Positions 1 through 7,141 of a stretch of DNA of 64,000 bases are shown here, piece after piece. Origin of the DNA: Bradyrhizobium glycinis (GTDB taxonomy: Bacteria > Pseudomonadota > Alphaproteobacteria > Rhizobiales > Xanthobacteraceae); the NCBI RefSeq assembly GCF_016031655.1, contig NZ_JACCHQ010000033.1, forward strand, positions 17,961-81,960. Reading direction: 5' to 3'. How positions within the stretch are numbered: position 1 is the stretch's first letter; each line of letters opens with the position of its first letter. Made by a program: the position numbers and the translations under genes. A model generated the notes under the pieces. It did no database searches. It had not been told where the DNA came from and was given only the letters and a program-made list of their open reading frames with translations.

Positions 1-269
1 GACGGCGCACAGGGGCCGTGCGCGGCGACGAAATCGGTGCCGTGGGTGCCCGGCTCCTCGTTGACGAGATAGTTGATGTCGCCCTGGCGATAGACCGTGA
101 TCTTCTTGGTCCTGTGGCGCGCGGCGGGCGCATAGCCCATCAGCTTGAACAGCGCGTGCAGCTCTTCCGGACGGGGATGGGCGTATTCGACGAACTCGAA
201 GCCGTCGGTGCCCATCGGGTTGTCGGCACTGATCGTGGCAGGCGGTGCATCGTGCGGAAACGGACCCAT
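1..269 (-). CDS. hpd: 4-hydroxyphenylpyruvate dioxygenase, N-terminal part (cut by window edge)
   Basis: Reverse-strand reading from ATG at 269 gives a protein starting MGPFPHDAPPATISADNPMG and continuing with GFEFVEYAHPRPEELHALF. This is the N-terminal vicinal-oxygen-chelate domain of bacterial 4-hydroxyphenylpyruvate dioxygenase, the non-haem Fe(II) enzyme that makes homogentisate from the tyrosine-derived keto acid. Only about 89 residues are present; the C-terminal iron-binding domain lies outside the window, so catalytic residues cannot be checked. It is divergent from an Lrp/AsnC regulator. Its product is the substrate of HmgA encoded at 2842-4188, so the two loci form one pathway although they are probably separate transcription units. 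Confidence 0.9.
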   Translation of the reverse strand, partial: MGPFPHDAPPATISADNPMGTDGFEFVEYAHPRPEELHALFKLMGYAPAARHRTKKITVYRQGDINYLVNEEPGTHGTDFVAAHGPCAP

Positions 270-356
270 GGTGTTCTCCCAAATGGCTGCTGGCAGGAAC
301 TATCCTTCATGGGACGCGCAAGGAGCGTGCAAACGGGACGTCGATTGGTTAATGTA

Positions 357-371
357 TGCACGATCCGTGCA
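357..371. promoter_or_regulatory. candidate operator of the Lrp/AsnC regulator between hpd and its regulator
   Basis: TGCACGATCCGTGCA is a perfect 6-3-6 inverted repeat in the 106-bp divergent gap between hpd and the Lrp-type gene, ending 4 bases before the ATG at 376. A further CGTGCA half-site lies at 326-331. Lrp/AsnC proteins often bind repeated short palindromes in the shared promoter of their own gene and a divergent target. Assignment to this regulator is an inference from position. Confidence 0.45.
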
Positions 372-375
372 CCGA

Positions 376-870
376 ATGGGCCAAACACGCATGATCTCCG
401 TGGATGCCTTCGACCTCAAGATCCTCAGTGCGCTGCAGGACGACGGCCGCCTTACCAACCAGGAGCTGGCCGACCTTGCGGGCCTGTCGGCCTCGCAATG
501 CTCACGGCGGCGAATGCGGCTGGAGGAGGAGAAGGTGATCGCGGGCTATCACGCCGACCTCTCCAGCGAGGCGCTCGGCTTCGGCGTGATCGCCTTCATC
601 CAGGTGGGACTGGCGACACACTCGCCGGACAACTCGAAACGCTTCCGTGCGCTGGTGAACCGGATCGACGAGATCCAGGAGGCGTATTCGCTGACGGGCG
701 ACGCCGATTATGTCCTCAAGGCCGTGCTGCGCGACCTCAAGGGCCTGTCCGACCTCGTCAACGACGTCCTGATGCCGCACCAGAGCGTGGCGCATGTGCG
801 CTCCTCGATCGTGCTGGACCGGCTGAAGGAGAGCTCGAAGCTGCCGCTCAAGGAGATCAATCCCGGCTGA
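376..870 (+). CDS. Lrp/AsnC family transcriptional regulator
   Basis: About 164 residues. It has an N-terminal winged helix-turn-helix (FDLKILSALQDDGRLTNQEL, then the recognition region LSASQCSRRRMRLE) and a C-terminal RAM/AsnC ligand-binding domain (YSLTGDADYVLKAVLRDL), the normal architecture and length for the family. The start could be ATG 376 (MGQTRMISVD) or ATG 391 (MISVDAF); the longer one is given. A longer in-frame reading to 145 would run through the hpd promoter and is not believable. Being divergent from hpd, it probably controls tyrosine degradation, perhaps with an aromatic amino acid or keto acid as effector. No effector can be read from the sequence. Confidence 0.85.
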   Translation: MGQTRMISVDAFDLKILSALQDDGRLTNQELADLAGLSASQCSRRRMRLEEEKVIAGYHADLSSEALGFGVIAFIQVGLATHSPDNSKRFRALVNRIDEIQEAYSLTGDADYVLKAVLRDLKGLSDLVNDVLMPHQSVAHVRSSIVLDRLKESSKLPLKEINPG

Positions 871-944
871 AATCGAGGGAACTATGGCATTCGCGCTGGC
901 TGCACGATCTGCGATGATCGCAGCTCTAGTTGCGGAGATTCAAC

Positions 945-1256
945 ATGGCGCTCCAGCTGCGACCGAACTGCGAATATTGCGATTGCGATCTGCCGCCCGA
1001 CGCAACCAATGCGCGGATCTGCTCCTATGAATGCACGTTCTGTGCGGACTGCGTCGAAACCAAGCTGTTCAATGTCTGCCCGAATTGCGGCGGCGGCTTT
1101 GCCCCGCGCCCGATCAGGCCGGCGCAGGAATGGCGGCCGGGCGTGTGCACCGCCAAGCAGATGCCGTCGGACAAGCGGGTGCATCTGAAGTACAGCGTGG
1201 AGGATGTCGCGGCGCATTGTGCGCGGGTGCGCGACGTGCCGCCGGAGCGGCGGTAG
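945..1256 (+). CDS. DUF1272-type cysteine-rich small protein
   Basis: A 103-residue protein from ATG 945. The N-terminal half is rich in cysteine: CEYCDCDLP, then CTFCADC, then CPNCGGGF. This spacing looks like a zinc-binding knuckle, and the pattern matches the small DUF1272 family, whose function is not established. The C-terminal 45 residues are charged and lack cysteines. It stands alone between the Lrp regulator and a palindromic repeat, 74 bases after the regulator and on the same strand, so it may be co-transcribed. An upstream TTG (930) is possible, but ATG 945 fits family members better. Confidence 0.75.
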   Translation: MALQLRPNCEYCDCDLPPDATNARICSYECTFCADCVETKLFNVCPNCGGGFAPRPIRPAQEWRPGVCTAKQMPSDKRVHLKYSVEDVAAHCARVRDVPPERR

Positions 1257-1268
1257 GCTCTGCCCACG

Positions 1269-1357
1269 CCGTCATTGCGAGGAGCCCTTGCGACGAAGCA
1301 ATCCAGGCTGCCGCCGCGGAAAGATTCTGGATTGCTTCGCTGCGCTCGCAATGACGG
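1269..1357. repeat. short palindromic intergenic repeat (REP-like)
   Basis: The element is bounded by a perfect 13-bp inverted repeat, CCGTCATTGCGAG at 1269-1281 and CTCGCAATGACGG at 1345-1357. A second perfect inner pair is GAAGCAATCCAG (1295-1306) with CTGGATTGCTTC (1327-1338). It lies between the convergent ends of the DUF1272 gene and fahA, so the transcript would fold into a long hairpin that could stop transcription from either side. No transposase is near. This looks like the dispersed palindromes common in rhizobial genomes. Confidence 0.75.
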
Positions 1358-1378
1358 AGGTTGTGGTGGCGACCGCGG

Positions 1379-2647
1379 CTACTCCGCCGCCAATATCGTC
1401 CCCTCGACCTCGCCGAACCCCACGCGATAGCCGTTGCCCTGGCACCAGCCGCGCATGACGAGGCTGTCGCCGTCTTCGAGGAACGAGCGCCTGGCGCCAC
1501 CTGGCAATTCGACCGGCTCGGTGCCGTTCCAGCTGATCTCGAGCAGGCTGCCGCGCTGGTTCTTCTCCGGGCCGGAGATGGTGCCGCTCCCTAAGAGATC
1601 GCCGACATTCATGGCGCAGCCGCTAGACGCGTGGTGCATCAATTGCTGCACCGAGGACCAGTACATGTACTTGAAATTGGTGCGGCTGATGCTGGCGGGC
1701 GCATTGGCACCTGCAGCGCGCAAGGAGACGTCGAGCTCGACGTCGTAGTTCTGGGGCCTCGTCTGCTTGAGATAATCGAGCGGCACCGGCTGCTGCTCCG
1801 GCCCGTTCAGGCGGAACGGCTCCAGCGCCTCGCGCGTCACCACCCAGGGGCTGATCGACGTCGCGAAGGCTTTTGCCAGGAACGGGCCGAGCGGCACATA
1901 TTCCCATTGCTGGATGTCGCGTGCGCTCCAGTCGTTGAGCAGCACGAAACCGAAGATCATTTCCTCCGCCTGCTGCTCGCTCAGCATGCCGCCCATCGGC
2001 GACGGCTGGCCGATCACGACGCCCATCTCCAGCTCGAAATCGAGCCGCTTGCACGGCGCAAAGCTCGGCAGCTCCACATTCGGCGGCTTCAGCTGCCCGC
2101 GCGGCCGCTTCACTTGGGTGCCGGAGACGACCACGGTGGAGGCGCGGCCGTTATAGGCGATCGGCATGTGCAGCCAGTTCGGCTGCAGCGCATTGTCCTT
2201 GCCGCGGAACATGACGCCGACATTGGTGGCGTGCTCTTTCGAGGAATAGAAGTCGGTGTAGCCGGAGACGGTGAAGGGCATGTGGAGCTTCGCATCGCGC
2301 ATGGGAACAAGAGCGTGCGAACGCAACTGCTCGTTGTCGCGCAGCTCCGGATTGTCGTGTCGCAACAGCTCGCTGATACGCGCACGGGTTTTCGACCAAA
2401 CCTTCGGACCCAGATACATCAGAGCGTTTAGTCCTCCAGCAAATGTGCCGGGTTCGCCCGCACTGATCAGGCCATCTTGCTCAAGCTCCCAGAGATCAAG
2501 CACGTAGTCGCCAATCGCTACGCCGAGGCGCGGGGCGCGGCCATCCTTGGTCGAGAACACGCCATAGGGCAGGTTCTGGATCGGGAAGTCGGACGAAGGA
2601 TCGACTTCGATGAAGGAGCGGAGGCTGGGGTCGTTGGGGTGGGGCAT
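1379..2647 (-). CDS. fahA: fumarylacetoacetase
   Basis: 422 residues from ATG 2647, the usual length. Fumarylacetoacetase cleaves fumarylacetoacetate to fumarate and acetoacetate, the last step of tyrosine/homogentisate degradation. The N-terminal SH3-like domain (to about residue 115) is followed by the FAH catalytic fold. Active-site elements seen are YTDFYSSKEHATNVG (candidate metal-ligand D132 and catalytic H139), FELEMGVVIG (metal-binding glutamates) and LNDWSARDIQ (metal-binding aspartate). It is the last gene of the leftward homogentisate operon, 194 bases after hmgA, with a palindromic repeat filling the gap. The in-frame extension upstream of 2647 runs through that repeat and is rejected. 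Confidence 0.95.
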   Translation of the reverse strand: MPHPNDPSLRSFIEVDPSSDFPIQNLPYGVFSTKDGRAPRLGVAIGDYVLDLWELEQDGLISAGEPGTFAGGLNALMYLGPKVWSKTRARISELLRHDNPELRDNEQLRSHALVPMRDAKLHMPFTVSGYTDFYSSKEHATNVGVMFRGKDNALQPNWLHMPIAYNGRASTVVVSGTQVKRPRGQLKPPNVELPSFAPCKRLDFELEMGVVIGQPSPMGGMLSEQQAEEMIFGFVLLNDWSARDIQQWEYVPLGPFLAKAFATSISPWVVTREALEPFRLNGPEQQPVPLDYLKQTRPQNYDVELDVSLRAAGANAPASISRTNFKYMYWSSVQQLMHHASSGCAMNVGDLLGSGTISGPEKNQRGSLLEISWNGTEPVELPGGARRSFLEDGDSLVMRGWCQGNGYRVGFGEVEGTILAAE

Positions 2648-2678
2648 TGGTTTTCCGTTGCGGAGCGGTGACGGTTTC

Positions 2679-2836
2679 ACCCTCCCCTGGAGGGGGAGGG
2701 TCGGTTCGCATGAAGCGGAGCGGAATGCGAAACGGGGTGGGGTGATCTCTCCGCTCGGGCACCGCCTCAATGGAGAGACCGTCACCCCACCCCGCTCGCT
2801 GACGCGCGCGACCCTCCCCCTCCAGGGGAGGGTAAG
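2679..2836. repeat. palindromic repeat family A, copy 1 (inverted orientation)
   Basis: A 158-bp element with complementary ends: CCCTCCCCTGGAGGGGGAGG near 2680 and CCTCCCCCTCCAGGGGAGGG near 2816. The core carries GGGGTGGGGTGA and TCACCCCACCCC. The same element occurs at 40344-40535 and 43541-43708. The middle part here matches the reverse complement of those copies, so this copy is inserted in the opposite direction. It sits in the hmgA-fahA gap and could form a strong hairpin in the operon mRNA. Confidence 0.85.
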
Positions 2837-2841
2837 AGGCA

Positions 2842-4188
2842 TCACGGCTTGCTCGGATCGAACCGCTTCTCCAGGCCCTTCCAGCAATCGGCGTAATCGT
2901 CCTGCAGCGTCGAGGACTTCGCGGCATGGGCGGTGACGCGCTGCGGGTAGCGGGTCTCGAACATGAAGGCCATGGTGCCGGTCAGCTTCACCGGCTTCAA
3001 TTCGCCGTTGCTGGCGTGATCGAAGGCGTCGCGGTCGGGGCCGTGCGGCAGCATGCAATTGTGCAAAGAGATGCCGCCGGGGACGAAGCCCTGCGGCTTG
3101 GCGTCGTAGACGCCGTAGATCAGGCCCATGAACTCGCTCATGATGTTCATGTGGTACCAGGGCGGGCGGAAGGTGTTCTCGGCGACCATCCAGCGCTCGG
3201 GGAAGATGACGAAATCGATGTTCGCGGTGCCCGCGGTCTCCGACGGCGAGGTCAGCACCGTGAAGATCGAGGGATCGGGATGGTCGAAGCCGATCGCGCC
3301 GACCGGAGAGAAGGTGCGCAGATCATACTTGTACGGCGCGTAATTGCCGTGCCAGGCCACCACATCGATCGGCGAATGCGGCAGCCTGGTCTTGAACAGC
3401 GAGCCGCCCCATTTCACGTAGAGCTCGGTCGGCGTGTCCTTGTCCTCGTAGTTTGCGACCGGCGTCAGGAAGTCGCGCGCATTGGCGAGGCAATTGGCGC
3501 CGATCGGCCCGCGCTCCGGCAGCGTGAAGGCGCCGCCGTAATTCTCGCAGAGATAACCGCGCGCCGGGCCGTTCGGAATCTCGACGCGGAACTTGACGCC
3601 GCGCGGGATCACCACGATCTCGCCGGGCTCGGCGTCGATGCGGCCGAACTCGGTGACGAGGCGCAGATTGCCCTGCTGCAGCACGAACATCAGCTCGCCG
3701 TCGGCGTCGTAGAAATGCTGGTCCACCATCGACTTGGTGATGAGATAGACATGCGCGGCCATGCCGGCCTGCGTATTCACATCCCCCGCCGTCGTCATGG
3801 TCTGCACACCCTGGACGAAGGTGACCTCCTCCTCCGGCAGTGGCGTCGGATCCCAGCGCAGCTGCGCGATCGGCAGGTCGTATTCGTGGCACGGCGCCGA
3901 ACGCCACAGGCCGGCATCGACCTTCTCGAAGCGGCCGGAATGCTTCACGGAAGGGCGGATGCGATAGAGCCAGGAGCGCTCATTGCTGCCGCGCGGCGCG
4001 GTGAAGGGCGAGCCCGAGAGCTGCTCGGCATAGAGCCCGTAGGCGCAGCGCTGCGGCGAGTTGCGCCCGATCGGCAGCGCGCCCGGCAGCGCCTCGGTCT
4101 CGAAAGAGTTGCCGAAGCCGGACATGTAGCCCGGCGTCACCTGGGCCGAGCTGCGGATGATCTGGTCAGGCGAGGTATTGATGTTCAT
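2842..4188 (-). CDS. hmgA: homogentisate 1,2-dioxygenase
   Basis: 448 residues from ATG 4188, typical for the family. HmgA opens the homogentisate ring to maleylacetoacetate using Fe(II). The expected iron ligands are present: H346 and E352 in PPWYHMNIMSEFMG and H382 in LHNCMLPHGPD. The N-terminal signature GYMSGFGNSFETEALPGALP and the RNSPQ motif are also intact. The start is fixed by a strong ribosome site, AAGGAGGAGG, which lies inside the last codons of the preceding MBL gene; only two bases separate that gene's stop from this ATG, so translation is probably coupled. No maleylacetoacetate isomerase gene is present in the window. Confidence 0.97.
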   Translation of the reverse strand: MNINTSPDQIIRSSAQVTPGYMSGFGNSFETEALPGALPIGRNSPQRCAYGLYAEQLSGSPFTAPRGSNERSWLYRIRPSVKHSGRFEKVDAGLWRSAPCHEYDLPIAQLRWDPTPLPEEEVTFVQGVQTMTTAGDVNTQAGMAAHVYLITKSMVDQHFYDADGELMFVLQQGNLRLVTEFGRIDAEPGEIVVIPRGVKFRVEIPNGPARGYLCENYGGAFTLPERGPIGANCLANARDFLTPVANYEDKDTPTELYVKWGGSLFKTRLPHSPIDVVAWHGNYAPYKYDLRTFSPVGAIGFDHPDPSIFTVLTSPSETAGTANIDFVIFPERWMVAENTFRPPWYHMNIMSEFMGLIYGVYDAKPQGFVPGGISLHNCMLPHGPDRDAFDHASNGELKPVKLTGTMAFMFETRYPQRVTAHAAKSSTLQDDYADCWKGLEKRFDPSKP

Positions 4189-4190
4189 GA

Positions 4191-5147
4191 CTATCCTCCT
4201 CCTTGCAGGGCGGCCCACATTTCCTGGTCGCGCTTGTCGGTCCAGATCACGGGGTCGTCTATACCGGACGCTTCGTCGTAGGCGCGCGACACGTTGAACG
4301 GCAGGCAGTGCTCGTAAATGGCAAAGCTCGAGAATTTCGGATCCATCACCTCGCGCGTCGCCGCCATGGATTCCTTCAGCGTGCGGCCCCTGGCGACCGA
4401 GATTTCGGCCGCGCCGTAGAGCGAAGTGACGAAGTCGCGCGTCATCGCGATAGCCTCGCGCACCGTGGCGGTGCCCTTCAGCGCATCGCCACGGCCGGGC
4501 GCGATCGCCTTCGGATTGAAGTTGCGGATCTCGTTCAGCGTCATCGGCCATTCGCGCAAATGCGCATCGCCGCAATAGCAGGCCGAATGATATTCGATGA
4601 GGTCGCCGGAGAACATCACCTCCGCATCCGGCACCCAGGCGACGATGTCGCCCGAGGTGTGGCCGGCGCCCAGCTGCATCAGGCGTACCTCGCGCTTGCC
4701 GAGATAGATCGTCATCTCGCCTTCGAAGGTCAGCGTCGGCCAGGTCAGGCCGGGGATGCTGGCGGCATCCTGGAACAGGCGCGGAAAGCGGCCGTACTCG
4801 GAATCCCAATCCTGCTGGCCGCGCTCCGCGATCAGCCGATGGGTCTCCTGCGAGGCGACGATGCCCTGCGCGTGATAGGCGGAGGCGCCCAGCACGCGCA
4901 CGGCGTGGTAATGCGACAGCACGACATATTTGATCGGCTTGTCGGTCACGGCGCGGACCCGCTCGATCACCTTGTTCGCCATCGCCGGCGTCGCCTGGGC
5001 GTCGAACACGAGGCAGCCATCGTCGCCGACGATCACGGCCGTGTTGGGATCGCCCTCGGCGGTGAAGGCATAGAGATCGGTGCCGATCTCGGAGAAGGTG
5101 ATCTTCTTCTCGGAGAGATCGCCGGTGGATGCGAAGTTCTTCGCCAT
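4191..5147 (-). CDS. MBL-fold protein of the homogentisate operon with a degenerate metal site
   Basis: 318 residues. The fold is recognisable as metallo-beta-lactamase-like: TAVIVGDDGCLVFDAQAT, then the strand VVLSHYHAVRVLG, AGHTSGDIVAWVPD and VMFSGDLIEYH. The family motif HxHxDH is only half present: H79 and H81 remain, but the Asp and His positions are V83 and R84. Near residue 217 an APGRGD stretch stands where a GHG-type motif is expected. H163 and D182 remain. It may bind a single metal, use other ligands, or have a non-hydrolytic role. It lies between the DUF2783 gene (18-bp gap) and hmgA (2-bp gap), so it is tightly co-expressed with homogentisate catabolism. Substrate unknown. Confidence 0.88.
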   Translation of the reverse strand: MAKNFASTGDLSEKKITFSEIGTDLYAFTAEGDPNTAVIVGDDGCLVFDAQATPAMANKVIERVRAVTDKPIKYVVLSHYHAVRVLGASAYHAQGIVASQETHRLIAERGQQDWDSEYGRFPRLFQDAASIPGLTWPTLTFEGEMTIYLGKREVRLMQLGAGHTSGDIVAWVPDAEVMFSGDLIEYHSACYCGDAHLREWPMTLNEIRNFNPKAIAPGRGDALKGTATVREAIAMTRDFVTSLYGAAEISVARGRTLKESMAATREVMDPKFSSFAIYEHCLPFNVSRAYDEASGIDDPVIWTDKRDQEMWAALQGGG

Positions 5148-5165
5148 GCGTTCGTCCTTACGGGG

Positions 5166-5390
5166 TTATTGTTGTTGCTGCTGTTGCTGCTGACCGTCGA
5201 TCATACGGCGCCTGGCGAGTCCGATCGCCTCGCGCAGCACGTCGATGTCGCCGATATGGTTGGCGAGGATCAGCACCAGCGCCGCGTCGAAATCGGCGCT
5301 CTGCTCCTCGGTCAGGCCGCGATGCGCCTCGACCATGGCGCGGAAGGCATCGTCGGGGCGCGCGAAGTTCGAGCTGGTGGAGAGCGGCAT
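5166..5390 (-). CDS. DUF2783 small protein with C-terminal polyglutamine tail
   Basis: 74 residues from ATG 5390 (MPLSTSSNFARPDDAFRAMV), preceded by a GAGG ribosome site. The helical core LTEEQSADFDAALVLILAN is typical of DUF2783, a family of unknown function usually found next to FAD monooxygenases and MBL proteins. The C-terminus is a run of eight glutamines coded by mixed CAG/CAA codons just before the stop. The gene starts 8 bases after the monooxygenase stop and is followed after 18 bases by the MBL gene. It could be a small partner subunit of either neighbour; the sequence does not show which. Confidence 0.8.
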   Translation of the reverse strand: MPLSTSSNFARPDDAFRAMVEAHRGLTEEQSADFDAALVLILANHIGDIDVLREAIGLARRRMIDGQQQQQQQQ

Positions 5391-5398
5391 GCGAAACC

Positions 5399-7030
5399 TC
5401 AATTCAAGCCTGCGGCCCGCGACAGCGCCGCCGCGATCGCCTCGCGCGTCGGATGGCGGAAGCGCGCCGCGACATAACCATCGGGCCTGAGCAGATAGGC
5501 TGCGCCGGGCCCCGCGTCGTAGCGCCTGGCGGCGAGGCCGGAGGGGTCGCCCAGTCCTTTCTCGCCACCGATACGGATATTCTTCATGCCGTCGGGCGCA
5601 TCGGGCGCAACGCCGTTGCTGAACGACAGCAGGGTGAAGTCCGTTCCGTCCTTACGGAAGGCGTCCGTCAGATAGCCCTGCTCGGCAATTGGCGCATCGA
5701 GCATGGAGCAGCCGGGCCGAGGTCCACCGGCCCACGCATCGGCATCGGGTGAGGACAGCGGCGTATCGTAGCTGCACGGCACCGACAGCCGGCCGCCATT
5801 GACCATGCGCTTGCCGAACTCGGTCTCCTTGGCCAGTGACAGCACCGCCTTGCGCAGCCGCGCCTCCTGATGCGAGTTCGGCGCCATGAAGTCGGTCGAG
5901 CGGGTGGATTCCCGGATGTTCTCGTCGGCCGCCATGCTGCGCTCGATATGGTAGCTCTCCAGCAGGCTCGCAGGCGATTTGCCGCGCAGCACGCGGTCGA
6001 GCTTCCAGGACAGATTCTCCGCGTCTTCGAGTCCCGAGTTCGCGCCACGCGCGCCGAAGGGCGAGACCTGATGCGCGGAATCGCCGGCGAAGATCACGCG
6101 GCCATGGATGAAGCGGTCCATCCGCCGGCACTGGAATTTGTAGAGCGAAATCCACTCGAACTCGAACTTGTCGTGGCCGAGCATGCGCGCGATCCGCGGC
6201 CGCACGTTTTCCGGCTTCTTCTCGAGAACCGGATCGGCATAGCGGTTGAGCTGAAGGTCGATGCGCCAGACGTCGTCGGGCTGCCGGTGCAGCAGCGCCG
6301 AACGCCCGGCATGGAACGGCGGATCGAACCAGAACCAGCGCTCGGTCGGAAATTCCGCGGTCATCTTGACGTCCGCGATCAGGAACTGATCCTCGAACAC
6401 CTGGCCGGCGAATTCCGCCCCGACCATCTGCCGCAGCGAGGAGCGCGCGCCGTCGCAGGCGATGACATATTGCGAACTCAGGCGATAGGCGCCCTCCGGC
6501 GTCTCGATCGTCAGCGCTACGGAATCGTTGCGCTGCTCGAGCGCCGTCACCTTGTTGCGCCAGCGCAGGTCGATCTCCGGCAGCTCATTGATGCGATCGA
6601 CCAGATAGGCCTCGGCGTAATATTGCTGGAGATTGATGAAGGCCGGCCGCTTGTGACCGTCTTCGGGCAGGAGATTGAACTGGTACAGCTGCTGTTCGCC
6701 GTGGAAGATCCGCCCGACACTCCACACCACGCCCTTCTCGACCATGCGGTCGCCGACGCCGAGCCGGTCCCAATATTCCAGCGAGCGTTTCGAGAAGCAG
6801 ATCGCGCGCGAACCCTCGCCGATGCGGTCAGCATCATCGAGCAGCACGACGCGCTGGCCGCGCTGGGCAAGATCGATCGCCAGCGACAACCCGACCGGGC
6901 CTGCACCGACGATCACGACCGGATGCTCCGCGGGGCTCGAGGCGGAGCGGTCCTGATCGGGGTGACGGCGATAGCCGAACTGGGTCTTGGCTTGAGCGGT
7001 CTTGGCGTGAGGGGTATTGGCCGGCGCCAT
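5399..7030 (-). CDS. FAD-dependent aromatic monooxygenase (PheA/TfdB/MhpA family)
   Basis: 543 residues, first gene of the homogentisate operon. The FAD-binding Rossmann motif is VVIVGAGPVGLSLAIDLAQR (about residues 38-57), followed by the E/D that binds ribose. The second FAD signature GRVIFAGDSAHQVSPFGARG is near residues 312-331. An N-terminal extension of about 35 residues is polar and variable. The C-terminal thioredoxin-like domain seen in phenol hydroxylases is present in shortened form (LLRPDGYVAARF near the end). The family hydroxylates phenolic rings with NAD(P)H and O2. Position with hmgA and fahA suggests it produces homogentisate or a related dihydroxyphenyl acid, for example from 3-hydroxyphenylacetate. 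That substrate is an inference. Confidence 0.88.
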   Translation of the reverse strand: MAPANTPHAKTAQAKTQFGYRRHPDQDRSASSPAEHPVVIVGAGPVGLSLAIDLAQRGQRVVLLDDADRIGEGSRAICFSKRSLEYWDRLGVGDRMVEKGVVWSVGRIFHGEQQLYQFNLLPEDGHKRPAFINLQQYYAEAYLVDRINELPEIDLRWRNKVTALEQRNDSVALTIETPEGAYRLSSQYVIACDGARSSLRQMVGAEFAGQVFEDQFLIADVKMTAEFPTERWFWFDPPFHAGRSALLHRQPDDVWRIDLQLNRYADPVLEKKPENVRPRIARMLGHDKFEFEWISLYKFQCRRMDRFIHGRVIFAGDSAHQVSPFGARGANSGLEDAENLSWKLDRVLRGKSPASLLESYHIERSMAADENIRESTRSTDFMAPNSHQEARLRKAVLSLAKETEFGKRMVNGGRLSVPCSYDTPLSSPDADAWAGGPRPGCSMLDAPIAEQGYLTDAFRKDGTDFTLLSFSNGVAPDAPDGMKNIRIGGEKGLGDPSGLAARRYDAGPGAAYLLRPDGYVAARFRHPTREAIAAALSRAAGLN

Positions 7031-7072
7031 ACACGAACCTCGGCTCTGGTCAGGACAGGATTGATCTGCTAG

Positions 7073-7092
7073 ATAGTCTCACGTGCAACTAT
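7073..7092. promoter_or_regulatory. MarR-type operator between the monooxygenase operon and the MarR gene
   Basis: ATAGTCTCACGTGCAACTAT is an imperfect palindrome: 16 of 20 positions are symmetric, with a CACGTG core and ATAGT/ACTAT ends. It lies in the divergent control region, 43 bases from the monooxygenase ATG (7030) and 50 bases from the chosen MarR start (7142). Its size and form match sites of MarR/HpaR-like repressors of aromatic catabolism. Binding by the adjacent MarR protein is inferred. Confidence 0.65.
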
Positions 7093-7141
7093 TTTGGACC
7101 GGAGCCGGCCGGCCGTCAACTGGAATTCGGAGGCGCTCTCC

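Noticed and set aside
145..375. N-terminal extension of the Lrp/AsnC frame back to 145
   Set aside because: It runs through the hpd coding region and the shared promoter, and family members start at the DNA-binding domain.
2926..4281. 451-residue plus-strand frame opposite hmgA
   Set aside because: hmgA on the minus strand has all iron ligands and the correct length; this frame is compositionally typical of antisense GC shadows.
5166..5200. CAG/CAA run at the end of the DUF2783 gene as a frameshift or assembly artefact
   Set aside because: The run is in frame, uses mixed codons and ends at a proper stop with the next gene correctly spaced.
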